Shown one piece after another: positions 1 through 11,939 of a stretch of DNA of 64,000 nucleotides. A model generated the notes under the pieces. It did not search any database. It was not told the origin of the DNA and was given only the letters and a program-made list of their open reading frames with translations. Location of the stretch: the NCBI RefSeq assembly GCF_040436345.1, contig NC_133218.1, forward strand, positions 1,080,021 to 1,144,020, written 5' to 3'. Source of the DNA: Pagrus major. Taxonomy: Eukaryota; Chordata; Actinopteri; Spariformes; Sparidae. A program made the position numbers and the translations under genes. Positions within the stretch are counted from its first letter, which is position 1; every line of letters begins with the position of its first letter.

Positions 1-632
1 TCATATAAAAATCAATACTACCATCTACAAGTCCTGTTCATTGATTTGTAACCACAATGGTCTAATACACCCAAACATACTAAAGGGATAGATACTACTG
101 TGTCACTGGGATGGCAAAATATCTGCGGAGTCTATATCATGGTATTGATATCATATTACCCACCCTTAATGCAGGGGGTTGTTGCGAATTGTGCAGTGAA
201 GTCCTCAGAGAATGACCCTTGGATCAAAAAATAAATTGTGTAACATATCCAGTAATATCTATCAAGTATTTAAAAGCTTCTGCAGACAAACTGTTGGTAA
301 AAGTAAATGTACATACATGTGATTAATTCTGAGATGATAAAACTCTGAAGTTTTGTCTTTTGTGTCAAAGCAATTCTGAGAACCTATTTTTGAATTACAA
401 ATACTGCGACATTATAAATGAAATTGTGTGTGATCCACACCCAGGAGTCAAAGCAGAGATAAATGTCAGTGATGCAGATTTAAGAAGACAGATCAGATAA
501 ATCAAACTATGCCTCTTGCCACCATCACAGTACTGATGGATGTCATGAGAGGCTCCCCACGAACAGCAGGCTGTAACGAGATGTGCAGCCATCAGGGGAC
601 AGAGCAGGTTTAATGATGTGTCACCCATATTT
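1..632. other. No gene recognised (left edge)
   Basis: AT-rich sequence with only short, unconvincing open frames. I see no exon, repeat terminus or RNA gene. It precedes the putative LTR of the endogenous retrovirus. Confidence 0.5.
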
Positions 633-1454
633 TGTAGTTAGTTATAGAGCGGTCTGAGGAGGTTAGGCCTCAATGAAGGAGGCCTGGAGAGCTTTTACTG
701 CTCCTCAGACAACAAACACAGCTCAGGCAAGAGGGTGTAGTGTCTGAGTGTTTCTTATACCTCCTGAGCTCTGAGTGGCAGGACAGGATGGGACAGGACC
801 AGATGCTTCCCTTTAAGTATATGTGGGAAGGGGACTACGTAGAGGTCTCATGTCCAGGAGAACAACATATTAGTCCTGTAGTGTGCGTCAGAGAATAGCT
901 AAAGGAAGAGGCCCACACTTAGGACTGACCAGTTCAGAGGTTCAAGATTGATTTGATGTATACATTTTCATCTAAGTATAGAGAGACTAGCAGGTCAACT
1001 TTAGATAACATCAATATAGTCACATACACACCTTCACGTACACATATTCCATTGAGAGATATTCTCTAGAGGTGTTATGCAGACCTATTCTTTTCCCACA
1101 GGATAGAGGGGCTCTCAGTGTCCCAAAAGTAAACAATTAGAGGAAACAGGCGGGCATGAGCAAATGAACTCTAAAAAGGACCTGCACACTAGAGAACGGG
1201 GGTGATTTTGGTTGATCTCCTGAGACTGAGGGTCGGAGAGGAGTTCTGATAGAGCAGAGGGCAAAGCATTTTGGGCATCACTTTGCCGAGATTTGAGAAT
1301 ACCAGGGAGTGGCCACACTCTGGTTCGGACGCTGGCTTGAGATCTGTTTCAATAAAGATTGCTCTGTTAAATACACCCAGCCTTGCCTCCGTAGAATCTT
1401 TTATCAACATACTACACGCCGACACCTTTTGAGGACGACAGCCCATACACTTCA
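633..1454 (+). repeat. Putative 5' LTR of the endogenous retrovirus
   Basis: The proposed segment starts with TG (TGTAGTTAG) and ends in CA at 1454. It carries an AATAAA signal at 1351-1356 and lies two bases before a good primer-binding-site match. No second copy exists downstream of pol, so the left end cannot be fixed by comparison and is only a guess. The right end is better supported by its spacing to the primer-binding site. Confidence 0.4.
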
Positions 1455-1456
1455 GG

Positions 1457-1474
1457 TGGCGTTGTCGGCAGGAT
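1457..1474 (+). other. Putative retroviral primer-binding site, tRNA-Ser-like
   Basis: TGGCGTTGTCGGCAGGAT has the expected TGG start (complement of a tRNA CCA end). From memory it matches the complement of a vertebrate tRNA-Ser (AGA/TGA type) 3' end at 17 of 18 positions. It lies two bases after a CA end, the usual retroviral spacing. The tRNA assignment should be checked against a tRNA set. Confidence 0.55.
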
Positions 1475-1701
1475 CAGCAGTTGACAGCTTGGGCACACGG
1501 CAGGGGTCCAGAGACTGACCTTCACCCCAGCGCAAACCAAAGGTGAGCTTCTTCGCTCTAGGGGTCAAACTCATGCCCTGGACGGGACTGTGTGTGTGTT
1601 TTCCATTGCTGGTCAAGCTGAAAATTACCAAAATGGGGAGAATGGGTTAAAGGTGTTTAGTGTGTTGATACGGTTCTGTCTAAATTTGTAAATTAAGGGA
1701 A

Positions 1702-2668
1702 TTAACCCTCTAGGCGCCAGAGTTTATTTAGGAAAATATTCCGTTTGGATTGTAAGATTTCAAAAGGCTGTAGCTTGGAAGTGATGAGAGATAAATTCAT
1801 CGTGTAAATGAGAAAAATATTCATAATGACCTAAAGTTTGTGATGGGAGTTAATTTAATCATCTAATTTGCATATTGTGACGTCACCAGGTGACTGAAAG
1901 TAACTTTCAGTAAAACTGATTTTTGAACATATTTACACAGAAAAAAAATATGTATATTGTCATCTCATCCTCAAAATAAAGGAACAGGAGTTTGATTGGA
2001 GTAAATTTACTAATCTAATTTGTATGTCACCAGGTAAAAGTCAGTAAAACGGAATTCTGAACATATTTACACAGTAGATTTTTTTTTTTTCATCCTCTCA
2101 TCCTCAGAGTAAATGAACAGGAATCTGATAGGAGTAAATGTCCTAATCTAACTTGTAAAAAGAAAAGAAAACTCTCTCCGTGATCAGCGCGTGCTGCTTG
2201 TGTGACAGTGTGCGCAGCTGCAGCATCGTCAGTCACTCGTCTCTGACGAGCGATCGTCATCAGAGGGCAAATCGTCCCCTTCTGAATCGCGATCAGCAAA
2301 GATCTGTGCAAGCACCTCATCCGCACTGTAAAGTCTTTTGGGCATTTTGTTTTTTATTACAAAAATCGCTGTCTGTCTCTCGATCTGTCCAGCACACTTC
2401 CGCCACCGCTCCGCGGCTCTCTCCTCTCCCACTCTGCCCGCTTAGCCGCTGCCGCTCCGACAGCCGGTGTCGGGTTTCAAACTTTTTTTTCTCAGGTATT
2501 TTGCATAGAAACACACCCCCAAATGACGTCAGGATTGAAGCTGAATCTATTGGCTATCTAGTGGTAGCAAGCAGTAACAGCACAAGGCAGTAGATTTAAA
2601 GATACAGGCTGTTTTAATGAGCAATGTTGCCTGTCGCAATAATGCGACTTTGGCGCCTAGAGGGTTAA
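1702..2668 (-). mobile_element. piggyBac-type non-autonomous DNA transposon
   Basis: TTAA target sites flank both ends (1702-1705 and 2665-2668). The ends form a perfect 14-bp inverted repeat, CCCTCTAGGCGCCA. TTAA duplication with CCCT termini is the piggyBac signature. Inside, the minus strand keeps the start of a transposase-like frame. The element is inserted in the leader of the endogenous retrovirus, so it is younger than that provirus. Confidence 0.85.
2229..2345 (-). pseudogene. piggyBac transposase N-terminal remnant
   Basis: The frame starts MPKRLYSADEVLAQIF and runs into an acidic stretch (DSEGDDLPSDDD), which is typical of the first residues of piggyBac-derived transposases. It stops after 38 residues and no catalytic DDD core follows. 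It sits inside an element with piggyBac ends, which supports the call. Confidence 0.65.
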
Positions 2669-2704
2669 GAGAAAAAGGAGAAACTTGAGCGGTAGAGATT
2701 AGTG

Positions 2705-3060
2705 GACTAATTGGAAATACGGTGCTGATAGTGGCAGGCATGGTACCAAGCTTACATTGTCATAAGTCATGCGTGAGATTGGTCACTATTTCCTACGCGC
2801 TAAGTTGTCTCAAATAGAGAAGTGAAGAAGAGAAGAATGTCAGGATAATATATAGAGAAGAAAAGAGATCGCTGACAAAAAGAGAAGAAGAGAAATAAGA
2901 GAAATATGAGAAGCTGCTTTGGCAGCAGTGACTGAACTGATTGAGAATACGAAGCAGACAATGACAGGCATGGCGCCAAGCTTACATTGACATGAGACTT
3001 GCGTAAAATCAGTCTTCATTAGCTGCATGGTTTAGTTGTCTCAAAGAGTAGAAAAGAGTA
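2705..3060 (+). repeat. Imperfect direct repeat, period about 230 bp
   Basis: Two related stretches share CAGGCATGG followed by CCAAGCTTACATTG and later TTAGTTGTCTCAAA or a close variant. The matching blocks lie near 2711-2830 and 2941-3060. They are part of the retroviral leader and may be a duplicated leader or packaging-type segment; that role is inference only. Confidence 0.55.
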
Positions 3061-5974
3061 TGAAAGCCTGGCCAGGTAGGAAGAGATGAAGACCACAAAA
3101 GAAAAAGTGAGAGACTCAGTCAAATCAGATTTCTGGTTGTGACAGGAGAAAATTCGTCAAGTCTGTTAAGAGAAGGGTGCATGTGACACCAGCGGACTCT
3201 AAACAAATGTGGTAGAGCACTTGGTGGGCTGTTAGAGGCGGTTTTCCGTATTCTGAGTCCAACAGACCAAGTTGCAGAGGATAAGCGCTGTGTGAGTTGT
3301 GATGAAAGCTAGCTGAGTGTTAAAGGATGTGTGTTGGGGCCCCGTTGTGTGAAGTGTTCAGTGTTTATTGTGCTTAAAGCGTCTTCTCAAGCTGTGAGGG
3401 GATGGTGAGATTCAGTTAAAGTTGATGTGAAAGCTGATTGTTTGTCCAAAGAATAAAGTATGAGTAATTTAGATATGAAATGCGCATTACTAGAATATAA
3501 TAGATACAATGCATAGGCTTTGTAATTGATAAAGTGATATACAAAAGAGATAATAATAAATGAATAACCTATAGGAATGTATTAATGTGGGAGTTTTTAT
3601 TCTTTTTTGGCCAAGTGGGTTATTGGTTTGCCTTAAGCGATGATTCAAGTTTTGTTGAAGCCACAGAGAAAAAAAATGTGGATAAGTAAGTAGTTATTAA
3701 TACTATTCCTTGTTTCCAGTTTAAATTGATTACTATGGTTTTTATCCTTGCTAAGTTTGTTTTTGTAAAATCAAATTTAGGTCCCAAAAGACCTGCCAGA
3801 GAAAATATAGGGGAGATAAAAGAAAATATGTAGAGTTATACAGGGTTTCACATGAAGGATTATTAAATTGGCATGAATTGGCTGTATGTTAAAGGAAGTG
3901 ACCAAAATGAAATTGATTATTAAGAAGGCGATAACCAATATGTATAAAGGGTACTGTTAATAATATAGGAAAGAAAAATTATGATAAAAATAATAATGAG
4001 AAGCTGAGGGGATATTAGGTGGAGAGAAGGTGAAGAAAAAGAGCTTATTCAGGGAAGGAGCTAAAGGAGAAAAATGATAGAAGTTGACTAAGTAGATTAA
4101 ATATATATGTGAATATGTGTGTATATGTGAGATGAGCGCTAAACTGTATCTTTGTGGGATTTAGAGAAAAGAGATCTAAGTTAGCATTCTGTGTGGCTGT
4201 TGAGTGGTGTATGAGTAATTGTTGGGAGATGTCTGTTGATTTGTTGCAATGCGGAGAGGTTCAATGAATACGCTAAGTGGGCATTTGTTGACGTACGGAC
4301 AATTGTTTATTTGGTTGATTGTTACAGCTGGTCGAAGTATGAAATTGTTCTTTTAGATATTGCAACTTCCACAGACTAGAGTGGGAAACTCTGATGTGGT
4401 GTATAGTTTCATTAGAGAAATCAATGTTTGAAGGAAAAAATATCTGTAAGGGAGATTCGACGCCAAATTGAGATATATTAATCAATACAGATTTGAAGGT
4501 ATGAGATAAGTTAAATGCATGATTGGAGTAGCATGACTAACTTGTGACTAAAGTACTAACATGATTGGCTATTAGAATATTGGGATGTTTGGGGTATCTC
4601 AAAGTTGTCTTGTTAGACATATATGTAGTAGAGCGCGGATGTTTTCTTATAGAGATTAAAACCTAATCAAGTTTGTTGAATTTGCTCTAAAAGCACCTCC
4701 TCAGAGCAAATGAAATTTGAAAATCATAAGGGATAACATTGTCATGGATCCAGTAATATTTTTTGTTTAAGGCGAAGTTTTCGTCATAAAGTGCCTGTTT
4801 GAATGTTGGCAGATAGAAGACGTAAAATTAGGATTGAGAATGAGCTGATCCATCTCTCTGTTTCTCTCTGCGGCTGAGATGAGCTCAGAGCGCGCGTGTC
4901 CGCGGAGCAGGAGAAGAGTGAGGAGAGAAAGGAGGGGCTGAGCAGTTGGTGTGTGAGCGCGCAGACACAGACTGGTGACCTGTGACTTGTGTTCGATTGT
5001 GTAACGCCCTCTCCCACACACACATAGCAAGGACCAGTATAGATGTATTTGCATTGATGAAATAAGAATGGCTGATTTGAATTGGTGCAATGTTTATGTT
5101 ACCTCAAAGGAAAAGTGACACTTTTGGTTTGTTTTTAATAAGAATGAAATAATAGTCTTCATTTGTGTTCTTCTTCTTCTTATTTCCATATCTCTGGGAC
5201 GCGAGAGTCTGGGAAGGAAGACATAACAGCGAAGGCCAAGGCCTACTGGCCGACGGACAAGAGACACCAGACACCGGTTACGTCTACCGGTGCCATTCGT
5301 CTGCGCGACTCCCATCAAATCTGCCAGGCTAGTGCGATTTTATCCACAAACTCTTTAAACATACTTGCATATATACATCCTCTCCTAAATACACCCACAT
5401 GCTTTCTCATGTACACACATGTCCATACACTCACATTCATGCAATGCTGGAATAACTATCTGTATACCAAATGTTTTTGCATATTTACATATAGTATCAA
5501 TTAGAAGATAATTATATGTGAGACTTGGCAACGGACTGAACAATTGTGACGTAGTATTGGCTGTTAATAGTGATTTTATTGTCTGAGTATATAGGCTGAT
5601 TTAATCGTGAATGTATCCATGTCTGATATTCGAATTGTTTGTAATTGTTGACAGAGATAGAAAATAGTTTGTTGATTTTTGTGGGAGGTAGTGGACTTTT
5701 AGGTCTCTAGTTCCATTGTGTTTCCTTGGACATTTGAGTTGCTTGGTGTTTTGGTTTATAGAGCAATACAGTACTGGTTTTCTCTGAGGTTGGCAAATGT
5801 GCTTCATTTCCCTTGGGAAGTGGCTGTGGTGACACGTTGTTTTGATAAATATATTTCTAATTGATTTAATTTGATTTGGTTGACTCCCTGAAACGGGTGA
5901 ATTGTCTTTCTTTTAATAGGGTTTAAAGATTTATGAAAAAGAAAGTGAAGAGAGATAAGTTCACAATGCCAAAG

Positions 5975-7960
5975 ATGGGAGCTGGAACTCCAAGAGCAAC
6001 TACCCCTGTTGATGTGGTGCAAAAAAGCAACCCCCTTATTAAAGGGATTGTAGAAGTGTCAAAGAAATGGCATAAACGCTGGCCAGAAATTGATCAACCC
6101 TGGCCAGTGGAAGGAACCCTTAACTTAGAAGTAATTAAGACTATGCAGGTGCTTGTGTCTGCATATAAGGCGGAGCAAAAGAAAGGTAAAAAGGGACAGA
6201 AAAGAAAGGAAAAGAGGCGGACAGAACTAGGCATTTTGGAGTTGTTTGAAAATGAGGGACAGAAATGGTTAAAGACATCTAAGGAAAAGAGGGAGAAGCT
6301 CGCAGAGGAATTAGGGAAAAATTTGGAGGTTACTGAGAAGTAGCTAGCAGAAGCTAACACACCTTTTTCACATACTGCCCAAGTGAAGCGTCCCCCACCT
6401 TATGAGAAGGAGGTGAAGTTCACCGATGTGTATCCCCAGCTCCCTGTGCTCAGCCAAAAGGGTAATTATCAAATGAAGGATGACTGGGATCGAGTGATGG
6501 AATCAGGGAAAGCGATAACAACCGTAGAACTGCATCCAAGCCCTAGTAATGAGAGAAAGAAGGGACTGCTGCGAAGAAGGAGCATGCGGGGATCCCGAAA
6601 GATGGAGATATGGAGCGATAGTCAAAGTGATTCAGAAGGGGCCAAAGGGGGGTATGACTTAACAATTAAACACATATTGGCTAAAGCGGAGAAAAAGGGA
6701 AATACATCCGTGAAGAAGACTGCATGGAGAGATAAAGACATCAGTGAAAGTGAGTCTGAAGAAAGCGACTGGGACACTGTTGTTGATGATGGTGAAAAGC
6801 AGAACCGGACGCAGGCCGAGGGGAGCGGAGACAGATCTGAAACTGAGCGGGCTAAGAGTCACCTAGCCCGGGAGATTCTGGATCTCATATTAAAGGAAAT
6901 TGACTCGGAAGATACGGAGAAAGAAGAATCTCACAGAGAAAGCACCCCAAGATACAACCTGCGTAAGAAGAAAACTGGTAAATCTGGTAAAATGTTTCCA
7001 GTGATAGTGCGAGGTCAGAGTTTGGAGTATAAGCCTTGGCAGAATACAGATATGTCACACATCATTGAAAAGTTGCCAATTCTTCAAGAGGGAGCACATC
7101 CATGGATTTCCAAGTTGGAGGAAATGTTAATAGGAATACAGCCGGCTATGGGAGACATTAAGAGACTTTTAGCCAGCCTCCTTGGAGTCCCAGTCATGGA
7201 AGAGCTCCTGGGGAAAGCAGGATTGAATCGATTCGTGGGGACGGCTGTCAATGACGCCAACCTGTTTGCTGCATGTAGAGGGAAGCTGTGGAAAGCATTG
7301 AGAGAAACTTACATCACCAACGTGCATCCGGACAACATCCTTATCGAGCCGTTGGGTAAACAGGAGAACCCACGAGCTTATGTGTCCAGAGCTCACCAAA
7401 TGTGGAGGAATGTCACTGGAAACGATCCAGAGTCAAATCAGATGGAGCGATCCATTCTGCGAGCTAAGATACAAGAGGGGCTTCCTGTATCAGTGAAAAG
7501 TAAATTGGCAGAGGTGGTTGGCCTCAAGAGCATGGCGAAAAACATCTATACAGATCATGTGGCACACCAGGTGGAGTTACATCGAAAGAAGGAGCTCGCT
7601 CAGCGAGACCAAGATCAAGAAACCCTCAGGAAACTTAATTAAATACAGTTGACTGATAATAAGAAGAAGGAGAAAGCACAGGCTGTAGTCATGCTAGAAC
7701 AGCCCCCGCTAACTCAACTAATCCAACCACAGCCACAGTTGATTCAGCCTCAAGGCCAACCGCTGCAGCCAGTTGTTGGTCAGCCGCCGGCATGGAGAGG
7801 AAGAGGACGTGGAAACTTCGGAAGAGGAAGAGAGAATTTTAACGCAGGCTATCAGCAACCTCCAGGAGTATGCTATAATTGTGGACAGTTTGGCCATTTT
7901 GCCAGGGAATGCAACCAGCCGGGTGGAGGATATTCAAGAGGAGGCAATCCGAGAGATTGA
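5975..7960 (+). pseudogene. gag: Endogenous retroviral gag, interrupted
   Basis: One reading frame runs from 5933 to 7960 with stops at 6341-6343 (TAG) and 7640-7642 (TAA). The ATG at 5975 is preferred over the upstream one at 5933 because it gives a Met-Gly start suited to N-myristoylation. In order it encodes a basic matrix-like region, a PPPY late-domain motif just after the first stop, an acidic linker, a p30-like capsid region (about 7010-7620), a Gln/Pro-rich stretch, and an Arg/Gly-rich nucleocapsid with one CCHC knuckle ([15 protein letters not shown], about 7870-7915). A single knuckle is usual for gamma-like viruses. The product cannot be made whole from this copy. Confidence 0.8.
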
Positions 7961-9006
7961 ACCACAAATTAAAGGGCTACTACAAGCAGATGTCTTGCAG
8001 ATAACTCAGAATCCTCAGAGCAATACGCCATTGTTGCCGCTAAAGAAACCAGATGGCTCTTATCGCTTGGTGCATGATTTAAGAGCAGTGAATGACGCTG
8101 TGGCTGACTTTCCAGCGGATGTCCCGGATCCACATACATTATTGGCTCAGATTCCTCCAGAAGCCACGCACTTTACAGTGTTAGATTTGTGTGGAGCTTT
8201 CTTCAGTGTTCCCCTCAGTATAGAGTCTCAGGGATTGTTTGGTTTCACATACCAGGGACAATCTTATCGCTATCAAAAGGTTGCCTATGGGATATAAACA
8301 TAGCCCTCATGTGTTCAATAAAGTGTTGAAAGAAGATTTAGAGGGAATAGGTCAGATATTGAAGAGCACTGTTATTCAATATATGGATGACATTATCATT
8401 TGTTCCCCAGACAGAGAAACGTGTCATGAGGACTCAATCAAATTGCTGCAGATTTTGGCTGAAAAGGGACATAAGGTTTCCCAGAAAAAGCTACAGTATG
8501 TACAGGAAGAGGTGACTTATTTGGGTCAGACAGTACTTCAGGGACATACACGTATCTCAGACAGTCATTTAGACACCATTCGAAAGGTTCCAAAGCCTAG
8601 GACAGTTAGAGAAATGATGACGTTTCTTGGTATTGCTGGCTACTCTTCGGCATGGATCGAAGAGTATGCTAAGTTAGCCGGACCTTTGAGAGCAATGATC
8701 AAAGAAACAGGGAATGACAGACTCCATTGTAATCTCACTTGGACATTAGATGGCCAGGTGGCATTTGAAACAATTAAACAAAGATTGCAGGAGGCTCCAG
8801 CACTTGCGCTGCCAGATTACTCTAAAAATTTTGTGTTGTATGTATCCACATCCACAGGGGGTAAGTTTGCATGTGCAGTTCTTTGTCAGCCAACAGGTAC
8901 GGGAACTAGTCGTCAACCTGTTGCCTATTATTCTACTGCTTTCTCAGAAGTGGAATTAGGGCTGTCATTGTGTTATAGAGCAATGGTGGGTCTATTTGAT
9001 GTATGA
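7961..9006 (+). pseudogene. pol: Endogenous retroviral pol: reverse transcriptase part, no protease
   Basis: The reverse transcriptase is split between frame 3 (to 8297) and frame 1 (8239-9006), with a frameshift near 8275-8285. Visible motifs include the KPDGSYRLVHDLRAVN fingers block, an LDL-type first catalytic Asp block, the LPMG block and the YMDD active site near 8380. The frame begins only about 60 residues after the CCHC knuckle of gag. There is no D-T/S-G protease motif between them, so the protease and probably the start of RT are deleted. Another frameshift near 9000 separates it from RNase H. Confidence 0.82.
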
Positions 9007-10971
9007 AAAAGCATCAGCCGTCACGATGGGTTATCCTGTGACAATCCTGACACATCATAGGCTGAGAAATCTTTTGAATCATGGTAAATACTCCTTGACA
9101 GTGTCTAGGCTCAGAGACTATTATAGACTCCTGGAACAGGAAGATGTTACTTTGGCGAGGTGCACCACAGTGAATCCTGCTGAACGTTTGCCAACCCCAG
9201 AGGATGGGGAACCACATGATTGCGTACAAGAGGCAGAAAGATACGCAAAGCTCAGATCAGACTTGCAAGCCCTTCCGTTGCGGGAGGCAGACCTAGAGCA
9301 CTGGACTGATGGATCTTGTTATCGGATTGGAGAGAAATTGAGCGCTGGCTATGCAATAGTGAGGGCTCAAGGGTCTGAATTTGTTGTTGAAAAAGCTAAA
9401 GTAATACCTCAGCCTGCTTCAGGACAGCTTGCTGAATTAGTGGGTCTAACTGAGGCGTGTTTGTTGGCAGAGGGCAAACGAGTGACAATCTACACAGACT
9501 CTGCTTATGCGCACAGTGTTTGTCATCTGTTTGGGTCGGTTTGGAAGAACCGAGGATTTAGGAAAGCAGACGGTTCTCCCATACAACACCATGAGCAGAT
9601 ATTGAAATTGTTGCATGCTATGATGAAACCCACAGAAATAGCAATAGCTAAATGTGCAGCGCATAGATCAGATATGTCTCGAGTTACACAAGGAAACAAG
9701 GCCGTGGATGAAGCTGCAAAAGCAGTTACAGGAGCTAATACTTCAAGTAAGGTTCTTTTGGTCACACATGAGGTGGACTTAGAAGACAAAATTACGATCA
9801 GAGAAGTGATTTCTATGCAAGATACAGTTCAGGCCATAGATAAACAACTATGGATGGACAGAGGTGCGAGCCAGGATGCTACTGGTCTGTGGAGAAATCA
9901 TGAGGGGTTGATGGTGGCGCCCCCAGATCTCTTGGGTCTGCTGATTCAGGAGGCACATGGGCAGGCCCATGCTGCAAGGGGGGAAGTCAAGAGAAAAATC
10001 TTAAAGGAGTATGGTTTTTGGGCACCATATTTGCTTGAACAAATTGATCATGTCATAGGCAGATGTACAATTTGTCTGAAAAATAATGTCAGGAGAGGAG
10101 TGATGGTCCCTCCTTGTTACATTCCAACTCCGAGAGGCCCTATGCGTGAGTTAGTTATGGATTTTGTTGACATGATAAAACCATCGGTGGTAAGAGATAC
10201 ATGCTAGAAGTGGTAGACAGATTTTCACGATGGCCTGAGGCCTGTCCTACCAAGCGGAAGGACGCTCAGTCTGTTGCCAAGTTCTTATGTCGAGAGGTCA
10301 TAAGTCGATGGGGACTTCCAGATCGCATATCCTCAGACAATGGGAAAGAGTTTGTGGATAAAACGGTGAAATTAATCCTACAGAAATTAGGAATTCAACA
10401 ATGGTTAGGAGCGGTTTATCATCCTCAAAGCCAAGGTATTTGTGAAAAAATGAATGGCGTTCTGAAAAACCGTATCGTCAAAATCTGCCAACACACGGGT
10501 CTAAATTGGGTAGCGGCGCTTCCATTGGCGTTGATGGCATGTCGCTTGAGCGCGCTTCGTGATTTGCATATGATTCCTCATGAGTTAGTCACGGGTAGAC
10601 AGATGCCTACACCTTGTTTGCGTACAAGCGGAAAGGGTCCGAGTCTATCTCTTTTGGAAGACGAAATGAAGGCGTATGTCAAATACTTGACTAATCTACA
10701 CAGGAGTATATTCACGTATGTCTCCGACAGACAAAAGCAAGAGGAGGTGCTAGAGAGGCTCGAGGAGCAAAAAAGAGACACAGTGAAACCTGGAGACAAG
10801 GTGTTCGTGAAGGTGTTCAGAAGGAAATGGTTCAATGAACGCAGAGAAGGGCCATATGAAGTCGTTCGCAGCACTGGAACAGCAGTCCAAGTCAAAGGGT
10901 CGCCGATGTGGTATCACTTATCACACTGCGTCAAAGCACCACGAGAAGAAACCCTGCCTCACCAGGATTGA
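8996..10971 (+). pseudogene. pol: Endogenous retroviral pol: RNase H and integrase
   Basis: Frame 2 (8996-10207) carries the RT connection, then RNase H with its acidic residues in WTDGS, AELVGLTEA, YTDSAYA and KAVDEA. The integrase zinc domain follows (H-x3-H near 9955, C-x2-C near 10065), with the first catalytic Asp in MDFVDM. A frameshift at about 10190-10205 moves to frame 1 (10201-10971). This frame has the second Asp (SSDNG), the catalytic Glu (ICEKMNG) and a C-terminal GPY domain (RREGPYEVV). Domain order RT-RNase H-integrase with a GPY tail fits a gamma/epsilon-like retrovirus. The broken frames rule out an intact polyprotein. Confidence 0.82.
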
Positions 10972-10983
10972 GATGTTGAAAGT

Positions 10984-11431
10984 ATGGGGGCACCAGGGGA
11001 AGAGACTAGAGAAACAGAAGTCCAAGAGGACTTCCATGTTCAAGATCCAGAGGGAGAGATTGATGATGTCATGGACATTCAGGATAATGGTGTGTGTGCT
11101 CCTGGTGAGACCAGGGCTGTCCTCTCAGATAATGAACAAACAAGAAGGTTTGATGACATCAACTTACAACATGGTTCAGAGGCAGCAGAACATACTGTCC
11201 CAGGGAATGATTCGCAGAAGATTCCAGAGAGATACAGTGGCGATGCAGAAGAGACTGGGGACCCAGTCAGAACAAGGAGCCCGAGACCCGTTCGACAAAG
11301 GTCAGACCCAAACGTTACGAGGATTAAGATTGAAGGTGGTAAGAGAAACTCAGATGCCATTATTAGATAGAAATGACTCGGAGGAGGAAGGAGTGATAGA
11401 TGGTGAGATGATTGACATGTATCCAATTTGA
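10984..11431 (+). pseudogene. Unrecognised frames after integrase (possible pol tail or env start)
   Basis: Two overlapping frames are open here. Frame 1 (10984-11370) is acidic with no recognised domain and continues the integrase frame after a stop. Frame 2 (to 11431) contains a short hydrophobic stretch (RIMVCVLLV) that could be an old env signal peptide, but no surface or transmembrane subunit follows. I do not assign a function. Confidence 0.3.
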
Positions 11432-11667
11432 ATATACACTTTTGATATATTCTATCATTTCTTTTACTAATAGTTTGTAATCTTTAGTTATCCATTATTT
11501 GGTTGCAGTATATTCGTTTTTGTTTGGTTTATTGATAAATGTATATTATCCATTTTTGCTGATAAAATGAAAATGACTGAGGAGTTGTTATTTATAACAA
11601 CAGATAGAAAACAGTGGCGCTGCTTGGAGCAGAGGTGTCTAAATTTTGAATGGGATCTGGAATAAAC
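11432..11667 (+). other. AT-rich retroviral 3' region, no env seen
   Basis: No open frame of note and no env motif. An env gene, if it ever existed, has been lost between the pol end and the polypurine tract. Confidence 0.4.
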
Positions 11668-11678
11668 AAAGGGGGGAA
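11668..11678 (+). other. Putative polypurine tract
   Basis: AAAGGGGGGAA is followed at once by TG, the usual layout just before a 3' LTR. However, the next 200 bases do not resemble the putative 5' LTR, so the 3' LTR is missing, diverged or replaced. Confidence 0.45.
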
Positions 11679-11939
11679 TGCAAAATTGTAGATTGAGAGT
11701 AAAATATAAAAATTGATAATTTGAAAGTTGGAAATAAGTCCAATAAAAGTAGAAGGGAGGTTATTTAAGAGCGGTAAATGTGCTATTTCCGATCCTGGAG
11801 TTAGATTTTGGACACGCCTGATCTAAAAACTCAGTAAAAAAAATAATAAGAAGAAGAAGGGAAAATTATTAACTTTGTACTCAATATATATGTGTTTGGA
11901 TGTTTTTGGTTGCAAAGATACTGGTTGGTGTTTTCTCTC

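Larger units (their letters stand above)
1475..5974 (+). other. Long retroviral leader between primer-binding site and gag
   Basis: About 4.5 kb, or about 3.5 kb without the piggyBac-type insertion, separates the primer-binding site from the first gag ATG. Much of it is A/G-rich, and it contains a 230-bp-period direct repeat and a CG-rich patch near 4880-4990. I found no convincing protein in it. Leaders of related viruses are usually far shorter, so other insertions or a composite origin are likely. Confidence 0.4.
633..11679 (+). mobile_element. Defective class I endogenous retrovirus (gamma/epsilon-like)
   Basis: The order is putative LTR, primer-binding site, long leader, gag, pol (RT, RNase H, integrase) and a polypurine tract, all on the + strand. 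The Gag has a PPPY late-domain motif, a p30-like capsid region and one CCHC knuckle. The integrase ends in a GPY-type domain, as in gamma- and epsilon-like retroviruses. The copy is dead: gag has two in-frame stops, pol changes frame at least three times, the protease is absent, and no env or matching 3' LTR is visible. A piggyBac-type element sits in the leader and a DIRS element abuts the 3' side. The outer boundaries are uncertain because only one LTR-like end can be argued for. Confidence 0.82.

Noticed and set aside
2180-2593. 137-residue + frame inside the first piggyBac-type element
   Set aside because: The opposite strand carries the transposase-like start, so this frame is its shadow plus UTR.
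5163-5504. 113-residue + frame in the retroviral leader
   Set aside because: No domain, no retroviral motif, and composition like the surrounding leader.
10835-11431. 198-residue frame as a retroviral env
   Set aside because: Only a short hydrophobic stretch fits; no disulfide motif, fusion peptide or membrane anchor follows, so it is recorded only as unrecognised.
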